Shown one piece after another: positions 48,611 to 60,433 of a stretch of DNA of 64,000 bases. Position 1 is the first letter of the stretch; the number at the start of each line of letters is the position of its first letter. The notes under the pieces were generated by a model. It worked only from the letters and a program-made list of their open reading frames with translations, was not told the DNA's origin and made no database searches. The stretch is from Kudoa neothunni. Taxonomy: Eukaryota; Cnidaria. Where the stretch lies: positions 1,860,001-1,924,000 of the forward strand of contig OZ199838.1 in the NCBI GenBank assembly GCA_964304625.1, in the 5' to 3' direction. The position numbers and the translations under genes are program-made.

Positions 48611-50301
48611 TTATCTACGATACCTACGATAGTCATCAGGTTCTCTATCATAATTTGGACGACGGGGAAGAGAAGTGTTATTATTCTGGTAATAATTAGG
48701 ATTGGGGTATCCTCGACTATGTGAGGCAGGCGGATGTGTGTACATAGATTCTTGAGGATTAGCATAATAATGAGAATTCGAAGGTGGGGGTGGCTGGTAA
48801 TAGCTCTCATATGGGCCACCATTCGCACCACCGCTATACCTGGAATCTCTTTCGTAATATCTATCGGAGTGATAGTCACGGGGATAACGAGGAGGGGGAA
48901 CATAGTTGTTTGGGGGTTTACGATACGGATGTTCGTGGAAGTTGGCTCGAGTATTATTGACGGTCGATCTGTTATATGGTTGAGGTGGATAATCTCTACG
49001 AGGCCTAGATGCTAACCGATATGCATTATTGGACGGGGGTGAATTATGACGTCGACTAACGCCACGGTTATCATTAGACGACCACTCATTAGAGCTGTTA
49101 TCCTTCGGTTTACCATACTCAATGATAACAGCTCGTCCATCAATCACCAAATCCTCGGCCGACTTTTTAGCTTCCTGAGCCAACTTATACGAGGGAAACT
49201 CCACAAAAGCTATTCCACGACAATCCCCAATATCGCTCCGCATCACTCGTATGTCAGTGGTATTGTGGAAATGTTGTCTCAACACAGTGGTTGTACAATT
49301 TTTCGGCAGATTACGTAGGAACAGGACATTAGATTTTTGATCGCTCGCCCTACTAAACGCCTTACCGGTGGCCGTGGCAACAACTGCTCGGCAACCCTTA
49401 AACATAATAGAATTCATTTTCAAAGCTTGGTTGAATTCCTCCACTGTGGAAAAACTAACAAAGCCATAACCTTGTGCACGTCCTCTTTTCAGGGGAACGT
49501 ATGTGTCGGTAACATTGAATCCTTTTTTTACAAAATATTCTCTAATATCTTCTGCTGTTGTTTCAATTGGGATAGGTTTCAAAAACATTCGAGTTGCATC
49601 ATAATCATCAACCGATACCACGGATTTGGAAGCACTAGCAGTATCTGCAGTCTCAATAGTTGAAGTGGTGACTTGACCCTCAGTAGATGTGGTGGTGGTT
49701 TCCGCCGAAGTAGTTAATGAGACAGTAACAGCAGGTGCAGAAGCAGTAGTAATAGTTGGTTTAGATTCGGGCTCAGATGATACTACAGCTATAGATCGAA
49801 CAGTTTCAGGTTGATTTTTATCATCGTGTTCAATACTACTATCGTGGTGGCTGGCATCAACCGGTTGTGAAGGTTCACATTTTGTTGGTTGATCATTTGT
49901 TTCGATATCATCAGTATAGGGGTATTCAATTATTTTTACATCGTCGTCATAGTCCACGAAACTACTCTCATCGCTAGATGTCGAACTTGAGTCACTTTCT
50001 GAAGTTGATTCTAATCAAGTGAGAGTCGAATTAAGGTAAGCAAATAAGAAGTGCTACCTTCGGATCTTATGGGTGAATCCTGCTTAGGTACAACTTCAAC
50101 AATTGGACTTTCAACTAAAATCTCTTGGTTCTCAATCTCATTCGTAGGAATTTCTTCTACATGTGGCTCAACAACTTCTATTTCGACAGGTTGAGTTTTC
50201 TTTCGATTTGCGGTGGCTGTTTTTCTACCCCTCTAAAATACAATCGTTAAATGGGTTTGAGAATTGCTAATAGGAACCGCTCTCTTTCTAGAAGCAGCCA
50301 T
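48611..50301 (-). CDS. Nucleolin-like RNA-binding protein: acidic N-terminus, two RRMs, Tyr/Pro/Arg/Asn-rich tail
   Basis: Three exons (50278-50301, 50058-50232, 48611-50010; introns 45 and 47 nt) give 532 residues starting MAASRKRA. The N-terminal third holds a basic cluster (GRKTATANRKKTQ), a Glu-rich stretch and a Ser/Asp-rich stretch (ESTSESDSSSTSSDESS), then Thr/Ser/Ala-rich sequence. RRM1 (about residues 205-285) has RNP2 MFLKPIP and RNP1 GYGFVSFS. RRM2 (about 300-370) has RNP2 LFLRNLP and RNP1 GIAFVEF. The C-terminal 155 residues are rich in Arg, Tyr, Pro, Asn and Ser, including RRDYPPQPYNRS, and end DDYRRYRR. The layout is that of nucleolin, with an RY/P-rich rather than canonical RGG tail. 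Inferred role: nucleolar or nuclear RNA binding, possibly pre-rRNA. It could instead be another two-RRM hnRNP. Frame is intact throughout. Confidence 0.85.
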
Positions 50302-51337
50302 TTCCTTATATGCGTGCGCGTACCGCACTATTTGCCAGATTGATTCTAGTATTTCGCAATTATAACTTTTCTTGTATTATAATTCAACTATATTTTATAT
50401 ATGACGATGATTCTCGGCCATTAAGATATTTAGAGTCTTTTTTGAAGAGAGATCAATGATATACATGTTTGCGCATGACAAGAAATAATTAATTAGCGAG
50501 ATTAATAATAATCACCACCCTTTCGGAATTAATTTTAATATATTTGACAGGCTAATTACTACTTTTTGAATTTTATGGCGTTAATACTGCCATAGTGAAA
50601 TCTCAAAGTAACAAATGCACGTGGGCGAAAATCGATAATAGTGAATGTTGCATGTTACGAGCGTTCGAACCGTCCATTGCACGTGTAAAAAATACACCAA
50701 TGACAAAAAACGATATACTAAATAGAACCACTTGGTTAAATAGATAACAAGTCAATTCTCAATATATTTAAAATTACGTCACCCTCATAATACAACATAT
50801 ATAGGATAGTCTAATTTATGCATACTACACATTAAAGTGAATAATTATATTAATTATCATAATATAAATAAGCACACATATTAATTTCAGAGTGCATTCG
50901 TGGGTAAATGATAATGCGACTAATGAGAGTGTATTCTAAATTATTTGAGAACTGGGAAAATACACGAATGAACAATCATTTTTTATTAATTCGCCCTTTT
51001 CGCGCGCGCGAAAGTTCTATAATGTTGATTTCTTTTTCTAAATTTTTTATTTTTGGTAAACTATTTAAAATATATAGCTTTGTAAAAATATATCCATGTA
51101 TTCGTTTTCATGACATTTGTGATTAGTAGTTAGCAGTTAGATGGTCTTCTGGGGGCATTCGTGAAATATATAATTCCAAAAATGCAGTCAGATGTACATA
51201 TTCTGTATTTCATATTTTAATACAAATTGAATGGACATAATTTTAGAATATAAGACCAGTCAAAATTTGGTTTTATTTTCAATACTAAAATGTTGCTGAT
51301 AATCCAACATCGATAACATTGTGCATAATATAATGCA
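50302..51337. other. Intergenic, 5' flank of the RNA-binding protein gene
   Basis: No gene recognised. The sequence just right of 50301 is the likely promoter. A short (cg)n-like patch lies at about 51000-51010. Confidence 0.35.
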
Positions 51338-51965
51338 CATTGTTGTAGTTTGGTTTTCTGCCTGTATTCTACTCAAAATAAACTCATTTTTTATTAAATA
51401 AATATTTCTATCAGCACTAAAATTAAAATAAGTTCAATCAGATCAAACTTAATTTACCGATGAATCTTATAAATTAACATCTTTAGTTCTTTATTACTAT
51501 AAAAACAGTATCAAATGAAACTCGTGGTAATCCAACCTTCATTGGAGAACACTTTTATGTATACAGGGCTAATGAACCAAAAATAAATAATATAAATACA
51601 AAATTAATCAATATTATATTAGGTTTAATCAAAAATGGGGGTATACGATTCGAAATGAGACAAGATTGAGATTTAAACCATTCTGATTCTGATTCTATTT
51701 AGGTGAGAGGCACGTTAGATATTATTATTAATTTTTACATTATTAATCTTTTATTTTTTATGATATTAATCGTCACTTAAAAATCAGCGATATTGGCTTC
51801 AAAGTAAGTCATAATGTTTAATTATCTAATTATTATCCGTTTCACACCAATACTCAAGATCTATTGCGTCCCACCAGGGCGGCTCATTAAACGTTTGAAA
51901 ATTTCTATGCCCTACAAAAATTTTATAATGTCCCACCGGTGACTAGTGAGGCTTGCGAAACATTG
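51338..51965. mobile_element. Second copy of the hAT-type repeat found at 10168-10885
   Basis: It is collinear and in the same orientation as 10168-10885. Shared text includes ttaatcaatattatatta (10526 and 51604 regions) and the right-end block tcccaccggtg (51931; ccccaccggtg at 10866). The terminal repeats (cattg at 51338, cattg at 51961) have decayed from CAGTG/CACTG. No clear target duplication, no coding capacity. Confidence 0.65.
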
Positions 51966-52268
51966 CTTTACATACATGAGATAACGATTATAAGATCGTT
52001 CTCCAATTGTTAAAATAAAATAAGTGTGAACGATATTTTAATATGTATAAATTATACACCATCACTCAGTGAAATGGTCAAAACAACAAAGTTTACGAAT
52101 AACATGTGAACAAGAGAATACATAGAAAGCTATCTGAATAATTAAGCAAACGCAAATGCGAGTAAAATAAATAAGTTCAATAATCGATCCAACTCAAAAT
52201 TTGAATAAAAATTATTTATAACATTAAACGCTAACTTCAGTCCAACTAATCACACAGACAGCCAACTG

Positions 52269-54044
52269 CTAACCGTCGGTCATATCTAAAGCTTCCAATT
52301 CTTTTTCCAAAAGCTCTTCATCAATAACACCGTCATCATTACCAGTCGGTTTGTTCTTGTCTTGTTTTTTCAGTTGTTCCTCAAAATCTTTGTTAGAGAG
52401 AAACAACATAGCTTCACGTTGTTTGGGGTTAAGTGAGCTGGCGAAAGTAGCTCGATCGTCAGGAACGGATTTTTCTTTTGTTGCAAACTTGTCGTTATCA
52501 ATATCGACAATTTTAACGCTGGCTTCTGGTTCATGATCATGTTCCTATTTTAATCACTTAGATGATCAACTCCTTGTAAATAAAAATTGGAACTTCGCGT
52601 GCATAAATATCATCATTTTTATCGGTGATTTCATCGTCGTCTTGGTTAGCCAAATTTGGATCGAACGTAAATATTTCTTTTCCACTAATCTAAAGTTTTC
52701 TCATGTATTAATTAAGAAATAGGATTTTTGGGTGATACCTTGCTGGTGATTTTACCGGATAAAATCTCCATTTTCTTCTTTTGTTGGTCCTTGGAAAGCT
52801 CAGCTCTTTTCTGTTCAATCTATAAGTGGGTTGAAAGAAAGATTACAGATATTCATAACGTAAAATCTATTACAATTTTACGTTTCCATTGTCTAAAAGT
52901 TTCCTCATTCACCGGTGTCAAATTATCACCAAGGTTGTATCGCTAATATTAATATTATCCTCGGAAACAACACAATCCGTCAAAACCTCTTCTTCTACCA
53001 TCTCTTCAATAGATATGGTGGGTCCAACGTTCTCGTTGGATTTAGCACGATCTTTCTTCAGCACATATCCAGGAGGAAGCGCGTGTCGATATTGACAATT
53101 ATCGCCATTGTTAGGACACACCCAAAACCATCCATATGTTTCCTTTTCGACAGCATCAAGAAAATATTTACATACCTATATTAATATATGAGAAACCAGA
53201 ATGACACATGATAACAGTGGGTGTAATAGCATACAATTTCTGTCTTATTGGAGGTGTTTTTGCCGCCATGTTTTTTCTGTATAACATCTTCCAACTCAGA
53301 TTGAGTCCAATTAGAGGAGGTTTCATCTTAAATGTTCGATTGGTTTAAAAGCCAATCTTTCCTGTCATTTATTACCTTGTCGTGTGTCCTGATAGAGATC
53401 TTTCTTCTCGCTTTTCCTCACAACACTTGGGTCATGTGAGTAGATACACTTGTCACCTTTTTTACATAGGCCATGTTTAAAGTGTGGACAAAAAATCGAT
53501 TTCGGGTCGACTCCTACCAGTATCATCAACCATAAAACGGCAAAAGAAGCATCAAAATACCTGGATTAACTTTCGGTTTATCTATAACCACTTTAAACAT
53601 TGAATTCATTTCGTCTTGTTCCTTTTTAGCAGCTTCCATCATTTTTTTCTAACAACCCAGTCATTTACAGTTAAACAATAGTTAAGATAACCCTTTGTAT
53701 TTCTGCTTGTTGCTTTTTGGTTAGAAAAAAATAAGTCAGTTCCATCCATCTCCAAAAATTATTACCTCTTTATGTGATTTGTTTCCTTGAACCTAGTCAA
53801 ACGTTGTATAAAGTAGATCGATCTAACTAATAAACAAGCCAAAAATTCATTACTTGCTGTTGGACATTTTTGATGTATTGCTGTTGCTTTTTCCCTTTTT
53901 TGTTCTTCAACCCAAAAGTCTTGTCCTGTTACATCACATTTAATATTCCATTGTTACGTATCGAGGTAATTATCCTACTTCAATAATCTTTTGCCTGGCT
54001 TTATCCTGCGTTTTCTTGCTAGGGGCGTTTCCTTTCGGGGGCAT
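52269..54044 (-). CDS. ZC3H15: ZC3H15/DFRP1 CCCH zinc finger protein (DRG1 partner), about ten exons
   Basis: The start ATG is at 54044, [18 protein letters not shown], and the stop TAG is at 52269-52271. Exons read [19 protein letters not shown] (human ZC3H15: [20 protein letters not shown]), [20 protein letters not shown] with CIYSHD (first CCCH finger), [29 protein letters not shown] (second CCCH finger, human: [20 protein letters not shown]), PPGYVLKKD, then [29 protein letters not shown] and the acidic tail ending [10 protein letters not shown] (human: ELNTLDLEE). Known role: binds and stabilises the translation GTPase DRG1 through its DFRP domain and associates with ribosomes; cytosolic. 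Introns include one of only 29 nt. Shorter than human (426 aa) between the DFRP region and the tail. Frame is intact where tested. Confidence 0.92.
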
Positions 54045-56409
54045 GTTACTACGGTGACAGCCTAAACTCTCTTTGCTCAAACCAGCTAATCCTCGTGTTA
54101 CTGTCGTGAAATTTTATAATCAGCCCTTAACTTTTTACTTCGTCGAAAAACTATTAATTAAATTTTTTAAGTTGTTTTATGAGTTTATCATCAAAAGTAC
54201 TGTGTTGTAGGTTGATTAAAACGAACTTATAAAAACTAACACCAGTATTAGGCATGCGCCCTAAGTAGCAACAAAGCTGATCACAGACCTTTTTGCTCTC
54301 GTGGGAAGTTTATAATTTTTGATAATTTAATATAGAATATTTGTGTTTTTATTTGATCTGATTTTAAGTTATAATATCTATACCTATATGGTATCCAAAT
54401 GGAGCATTTGATTCCCTAGTACATGTTGATCTTAATGAAGATATCTCCAATTGAGCTCATTTTTTAACTCTGTTATGAACCATTTATTATATTGATTTCA
54501 GAATTAAATGATTACGTTGTATTATTTTCCAATGAATACTAGTATGAAATGGGATATTTTAGGGACACAATTTAAATGATATTAAGAATTTATAAAATTA
54601 AAATATTTTTATTTCATATTCTTGCTGTTGATATTTAACTTAAACATTATTTAAGTTAAAAACATCTTGTTTGTGACAAGTGAATGAATTATTTATGTAA
54701 TACAAATGTTTTCTTTGGAATTAATATATTTATTGATTTTCATTATAACAACGAATAAATGTTGTAGTAATTCTGATAATTAGTATAAAATATATTTTTC
54801 ATTGTGTTAAAGTAGAGTAAATGGGAATACTTTCTATTAGTATAATTGAGAACTCGCAATTTACTTCTATTTTTTACATTATGATAATGAATAAAGTGCG
54901 AGGAAGAAATTAAAAGAGTATATACAAGAATACTCGTTTTTTTTAATTGAAGAGGATTTGTTTACAAATAAAAAGCATTGAAAAATTTTACCATAGAATT
55001 TTTTAGTGGGAGCTTAGAAATATATAATTTATCTGGATTTACACAATTTATTATCAAAATTTGTTAATGAATGTGATGTTAAAAAACCAAAATTCTAATT
55101 TTGTGAAAAGCATTAAGTTTGAGAATAAATTTGGAAGTAAATCTTGAATTAAGTTACTCAACTATTGTCTGTTTCTTTTTTATTAGGCATATTTTTATTT
55201 TAATTAAACGTGTGAACTTTAATATAAATTAATTAAATTAATTAATTAATGAAGAAAATGATAGTGAATAATATATTCTCTAAATTTTTAGAGCTTAACA
55301 TTTTGCTCATTTTATTATGTAAGAATATGTTTTAATAGCTTAGGGTAGAAAAATTTTGCAATAATTAATAAACTTTTGTGTGTTCAGTAACGAGTTTGTA
55401 ATTGAGAGTTATTATGCGAATTTTCAACCATTTTATCTGTAATATTTTAATATTTCGATCATAAAAGTTATATTTAAAAATATTTTTCGTTATTTAAGCT
55501 GAAAAAAGGCTTCAAGTGTAGTATAAAAATTCAACAATTGATATAAAATTACCAAATTGAATACAAAATTATGATTCAATTATTTAGAATTAAAAAAAGT
55601 ATGAAATGGGTGACGTGTAGTTCGTAATTAGAGAAAAAAATTACAAAATTAACGTATATATATATAAGATTATATTAAGTTATTTATTTCTTTAGCTATA
55701 TAAAAACATTTATTTGACCGTTAAGAATATAAATAAAAATTTTTTAAATTAATTAATTATGTTTTTTATGGATTACTTTGTAGTGACGTGTGGTTCGTTA
55801 AATATCAAGTGCGTTGAGATTTTCGTTTTCAGTTAGTGGCGGGATGGAGGACAGAAATAAAAATTTAGTTATGATATTAAAAGAGAAATATGCAATAATA
55901 AAGTCTTTCAAAAACTAATGAAAGTATGGGCGGAGACAATATTGAAAACGCCGCCAATATTAGTGATTTTATAAGTGATGGTAACCGTTATAGAGATGAA
56001 AAATTTCGTAAATATGACTATAAAGCATAATATTTTATTCCGTTCTAAATTGCCTCTATCATTTGTCCGATTTAAGACATTATTTGAAATATCAAAGTTG
56101 AAATAGATATAAACATAAAACAGATATTGAACGAGAAGTATACAATATAATTGCCATAAAACTTAAAAATATTACTAACTGACTAATTTTCTCCAAAATA
56201 ATTTATCATTATAGTTGATTCATCACACAGTAATATTGCACGGGAAATCTTAGAAATTACGAACCACCCGGCATCCACTGTAGTCCGCTATTTTAACAAA
56301 TAATTGATCTTAAAAATTCTTTTAAAAAATAATTTACTTTATATTTTGAATTTTATCTTTCATAAAATCACAGTTTATATTAGTTGAATTCGCAAACCGA
56401 TCTATTATT
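54045..56409. other. Intergenic region between ZC3H15 and tRNA-Leu
   Basis: Very AT-rich with no recognised gene. It contains the inverted-repeat candidate at 55610-56275, listed separately. Confidence 0.35.
55610..56275. mobile_element. Candidate small DNA transposon defined by inverted termini
   Basis: gacgtgtagttcgtaatt at about 55612 is mirrored by aattacgaaccacccggc at about 56255 (on the other strand gccgggtggttcgtaatt). A further direct partial copy gtgacgtgtggttcgtta lies at about 55792. No transposase or clear target duplication was seen, so the element is tentative. Confidence 0.4.
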
Positions 56410-56493
56410 GTCAGGATGGCCGAGTGGTCTAAGGCGCTGCGTTCAGGTCGCAGTCTACGCAAGTAGGCGTGGGTTCAAATCCCACTTCTGACA
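56410..56493 (+). tRNA. trnL-CAG: tRNA-Leu (anticodon CAG)
   Basis: The acceptor stem GTCAGGA pairs with TTCTGAC (one G-T), discriminator A. The D region reads TGGCCGAGTGGTCTAAGGC. The anticodon arm GCTGCGTTCAGGTCGCAGT has anticodon CAG, reading CUG leucine codons. A long variable arm (CTACGCAAGTAG), expected for a class II tRNA, follows. The T arm is GTGGGTTCAAATCCCAC. No intron, and CCA is not encoded. A short T run (tttt) follows at about 56501 and may terminate RNA polymerase III transcription. Confidence 0.97.
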
Positions 56494-56806
56494 CTCCGCA
56501 TTTTGTCGCTGTAACTTTTGGGCCTTTTTTCTTGTCGTGGTGATAGTTAAATTTATTTTATCCTTAACTCTAGGTTTGTTAATCATTGATTATTTTTTTT
56601 GTATAACTATGAGGTTATATTTGACGGTGTCTTTCTCTCCCGAACTAAATTTTGTTAAAATTTTTGGATATTGAATCATGTATGGTAGTCTGACAAAAAA
56701 TGAAATTAAATATTCACGAGTAAAATAATACAAGAATTTAATGCATTCAACAATTTTTTTTAAGAAATTGTTTCTAATGTCACAAGATTTTTATGTTTCT
56801 GTATTA
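56494..56806. other. Short spacer downstream of tRNA-Leu
   Basis: Nothing recognised apart from possible Pol III termination Ts just after the tRNA. Confidence 0.4.
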
Positions 56807-57121
56807 TCAGTGAGCTGACGGTAATCTGGTTCGTATGCTGTTGACGCTGTACGAATTAGTTCCGTCAGGTGTTTGTTTGTGAAGGAGGGATCCGCGATGC
56901 TTCGATTTTACAAACGCCATCGTTGAATAAATAGGTGCACAACAATAAGTTTTTCTAATGATAAAAACATGTTTGGGGAACATTTCTTTTAATTTTGAAT
57001 ATTTACATTCTAGAACGTATTTCCAAGGTTCGCTTGGTGAATTGGAATTGTGAATCATCTTTAAAGCTTTAATACTTTTTTCATCCTTTCGATATCTATA
57101 ACTTTGGTAATGGATAAACAT
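56807..57121 (-). pseudogene. hAT transposase C-terminal fragment (ZBED5/GTF2IRD2-like)
   Basis: A 104-codon minus-strand frame includes ECKYSKLKEMFPKHVFIIRK, IYSTMAFVKSKHRGSLLHKQ and NSIRTRLPSA. The middle string matches the hAT dimerisation signature of ZBED5/GTF2IRD2-like proteins (F-S-x-M-x-x-I-K-S-K-Y-R-x-x-L). The rest of the transposase is absent, so this is an internally deleted relic. Confidence 0.6.
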
Positions 57122-57342
57122 TATTTCTGATTGTATTTCCTAATGAAACTAGTAAGAGTTCAAGTTTGCACAAATATTAAAACTATATGATAATTTGTAA
57201 CTATGTTTTGTAATCAAAAATATTATCTAGTTTAAGATTACAGAGTTCATTTCTTCACTTGATTTAATACTTTAAACTTTGTACTTATTGGAATCAACGC
57301 GCTGGTTGAGTTAGAAAAAAATCAACTCAGAAAAAAATTTTC

Positions 57343-57369
57343 GAGAGCCACGGTTTGGCCACCCCGATA
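57343..57369. mobile_element. hAT terminus (single end)
   Basis: gagagccacggtttggccac followed by ccc matches the right end of the 11689-12008 MITE (caagccgcggtttagccacc). It probably belongs to the same deleted element as the transposase fragment at 56807-57121. Confidence 0.55.
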
Positions 57370-58367
57370 ATATATAAAGGACGAACGTCCGTGCTTGACA
57401 GCAAGCATGTGCTAAAAAGCTTTTCCTTATAGAAAGACATTTATAAAATTTTATGTTATTTATAAAATAGTGATTTCGTCTATTTATTGTTTGTTGAACG
57501 GATTATGGGATTCCATCAATAAGATTAGCATCTGTTCATGCCACGGTTAAAGTCGGTTGAAATTAACATTATCTCTTGTATGCTTCGTCAAATCATAATT
57601 AAAATAAGCTCTTTCTTTATATATAAAGTTGACGTGTTTATTTGGGTGTTTTCGCAAATGCACTCTTTATGCCGGGACTTTAATGTATTTGAATTGATAA
57701 GTATACTTTGAGATTTCAACTAATGGCGTCAGATGTAACAAAAAGTCTATATTCGTTTCATGGACGACAAATTAGCAATGCATGCTATAATTGGACATAT
57801 TGAAGCCTTATAAATTATAATACAAGTGCTGTGCCAGTAGATTTCATTGAAATCGTCCGCGAAGTTGAACTTTCAGTGGTTAAATTCAATGCAGATGGTT
57901 GCACTTTTACTTCGTTTAATTATTTAAATTATTTATGTTGATATTGACGAGATTCAAAGCTGTTTGTTGGGAAGACTGCACTAAAGTTTCTGGTGACAAA
58001 AGGATATAAATTTGTGCAATAAAAATTAATTTTCGTAAGTCTTCTGTCTCTATACCTTTTCTATTTTTACCTCTCATAAACTATGATGCACAAACATTCT
58101 GATCCGGACCAGAATTCAACCCTAAAAAATCTTTGGCCGTAAGTAACGTCTTAGATAACACTTTATGGGTATTTAATTAATTCGGTAATGCGGAATAAAT
58201 ACGACATTGAAGTTTAATTATTTAGTATTGGTTGCAGGTTACAAACTTGTTAACGTAAGGCCAACGTCGGTACATCCCTGCACAGGAATGATCGTGATTT
58301 TAACTTTACAATCCAAATAGTTAAATGTATGATGCTTGAAAAGTTTTAGTTTGACATTGTGTATAGG
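57370..58367. other. Intergenic with an unassigned coding-like stretch
   Basis: At 57834-57944 (+) a frame reads VPVDFIEIVREVELSVVKFN, then ADGCTFTSFNYLNYL. Just upstream, 57723-57800 reads from an ATG as MASDVTKSLYSFHGRQISNA in another frame. The two cannot be joined by a GT-AG intron that I can see. They may be a small unrecognised gene or a relic. Confidence 0.25.
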
Positions 58368-60433
58368 TTAACCCTAATACACATGTACAAAAAAACTTAC
58401 GTTAACTCGCAATCGGAGTCACTTTTGACCCCTACTAAAAACTAAACACATGAAAACATTTTTAACATTAAAAAAATTATAATTGATATTTTTTAATTCA
58501 AAAATTCAATATAAATGATTTCTTATTTATCATGAAGTTTGCACGCCATGTTATTGCATAATTTGCATTGTGCTGACGTTTTCAATCTCCTCGAGCGAAT
58601 AAAAATTTGGAACCACTTTCTAGCATTATTTTATAAGATTTTAGGCCTTTTTAAAAGTTGAATAACTGCTTCGGAACTTTTAGATGATAAAGAGTAATTT
58701 TAGAAATTCTCTTCTGGATCGCTTTCTATATTTATTCAAGAGTGCGAGATGCTTTTGTCAATACAACAAGTAGGCATTATATGCAGAGATGTCAAACAAA
58801 TTATAAAAATGAGCCATTGGCCATCTTCGTGTGTATCTTTTTACCGAAAAATGCCTTACTACTTTATTGGGGTATCAACTCCACCTTTTGTAGAATTATA
58901 GTAAGATATAATTTCAGGTTTTTGGCGTCCTTCATCAATATTCGCATCTCTTCAAAGTGTTCACAACAAGACAACTGATTCGTTTTTCTTAGGGTTGTAT
59001 TTGACGAGTGTGACCTTATCTTGGAACAAGAACTGACTATTATCTTTATTCCCTTTCGACACTTGAAACTCTGGTATTAACAAATTTTTATTTTTTCGAA
59101 TAGTTCCTACAATTATCAATTTTTGGCCAAGCAGAAATCTTGCAAGGGGAAGAGTAGAGAAAACATTATCTGTTGCAATATTTCGACAAGATTTAAAAAT
59201 TGGTTCACAAAAAGTTTCCACAACATTTTACCCTCGATTAAACTGTACTTCGCCATTTTCTTATCTAAGATATACCTTTTAATTGAATAGTTAGGCTTTC
59301 TTTGAGTCGCACAAATTCCACATTTTAACACCATACCGTCTGGGTATGTTCGGAATGTACATTTTGAAACCGCATCTCCCTCTAAATGTCACCAGTTGTT
59401 CAACAACGATCATTTGTTCATTTGGTGTATAATTTTCTCGACAATTTCCAATCAAGTGTTAAAAAACTTCTCTTAAGGGAACTAAATCGTCATCTTGCAT
59501 TCTGGATTCTGTTTTATCAAACCGCATACATGAAGATATTTTTTCAAACAAATTAATGGAGATTGGCTGATTTATTGTAGGTTGACCAGAATTCACGAAT
59601 ATCCATATTTTTACCCTTCATTACACCAATTATTATGCAATCACCTATATATTTCATTCAATTATATTTGATAATCACAGTTAATTTGGATTTATGGTTT
59701 TTATATAATGATTGGTGCATTCAACAATAAAATCAAGGATTTCGTTGTCAAAAAAAGTTTAAAAATGCCATGAATGGGGTACCCGATCGTTTTAACACAT
59801 GTGGTTTGAGATCTGGTTGGCAATTAAAAATATTTTCCGCGTCAGTTCTTCATTGGTTTCTTGTTGGTTTTTGACCATTTTTCGAAGTCAACGGAGCAAT
59901 CAATTCAGTACTAAATTCCGAATTATCATAATCGGCCGCAGAATTTTAAATTAAATAGTCACTAAACTCAGAATCAATGTCATCCAAAAGAATTACATGT
60001 TCATCTCTTTCCATCTCTAAAACGGACCAAAGTTCAGCTGATTTTGGATGTGTATGATCACGTAACATACTAATAACTAACAGATTTGTCTCTTCTTAAA
60101 AATTATTTTACTTATTTTTAAAATTTAAATAAATATTTAATAATTATATTTTGTATTATATATATCAATTACAGAGTAATTATCATAGATTTTCTAATAA
60201 AGAGTGGGTGTCAAAAATGACCCCCAACGTGTGAAACGGAAGTTTTAATGTTTCGATGATTTATTAGTGTTTATAATTTATTTTAATATTATTTCAGTAA
60301 ATATTTTAAATCAATAAAATAATAACATAAATTAGGAAAAATTACTTAAAATTCTGTACGAGAGATTTTAAGAAAATCGCTGATAAAAGACGCTTCGCCC
60401 ATTTTTGACACCCAATGTATGTACGAGAGTTAA
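58368..60433. mobile_element. piggyBac element with TTAA at both ends
   Basis: TTAA at 58368-58371 is followed by CCCTAATACACATGTAC. At the other end TTAA at 60430-60433 is preceded, on the minus strand, by CTCTCGTACATACATTGGG. The ends are thus inverted and flanked by the piggyBac target TTAA. Subterminal gtcacttttgacccc (58429) and gtcaaaaatgaccccc (60210), ttttgacaccc (60402) are further inverted motifs. Inside is a broken piggyBac transposase on the minus strand. Confidence 0.75.
58961..60060 (-). pseudogene. Broken piggyBac transposase
   Basis: Minus-strand fragments follow the piggyBac order. About 60050-59940 gives an acidic N-terminal stretch ending LLDDIDSEFSDYLI then stop. About 59330-59250 gives GMVLKCGICATQRKPNYSIK. 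59200-58961 gives ATDNVFSTLPLARFLLGQKL (family: C-D-N-F-F-T-S-x-x-L-x-x-x-L), IIVGTIRKNKNLLIPEF (family: L-x-G-T-x-R-x-N-R-x-x-x-P) and YNPKKNESVVLL (family: Y-x-x-K-x-x-x-x-V-x-x-L-S-T). Stops and frame changes make it inactive. Confidence 0.75.

Noticed and set aside
48734-49663. Several plus-strand frames opposite the RRM gene
   Set aside because: Shadows of the nucleolin-like coding sequence; no family resemblance, while the minus strand carries complete RRMs.
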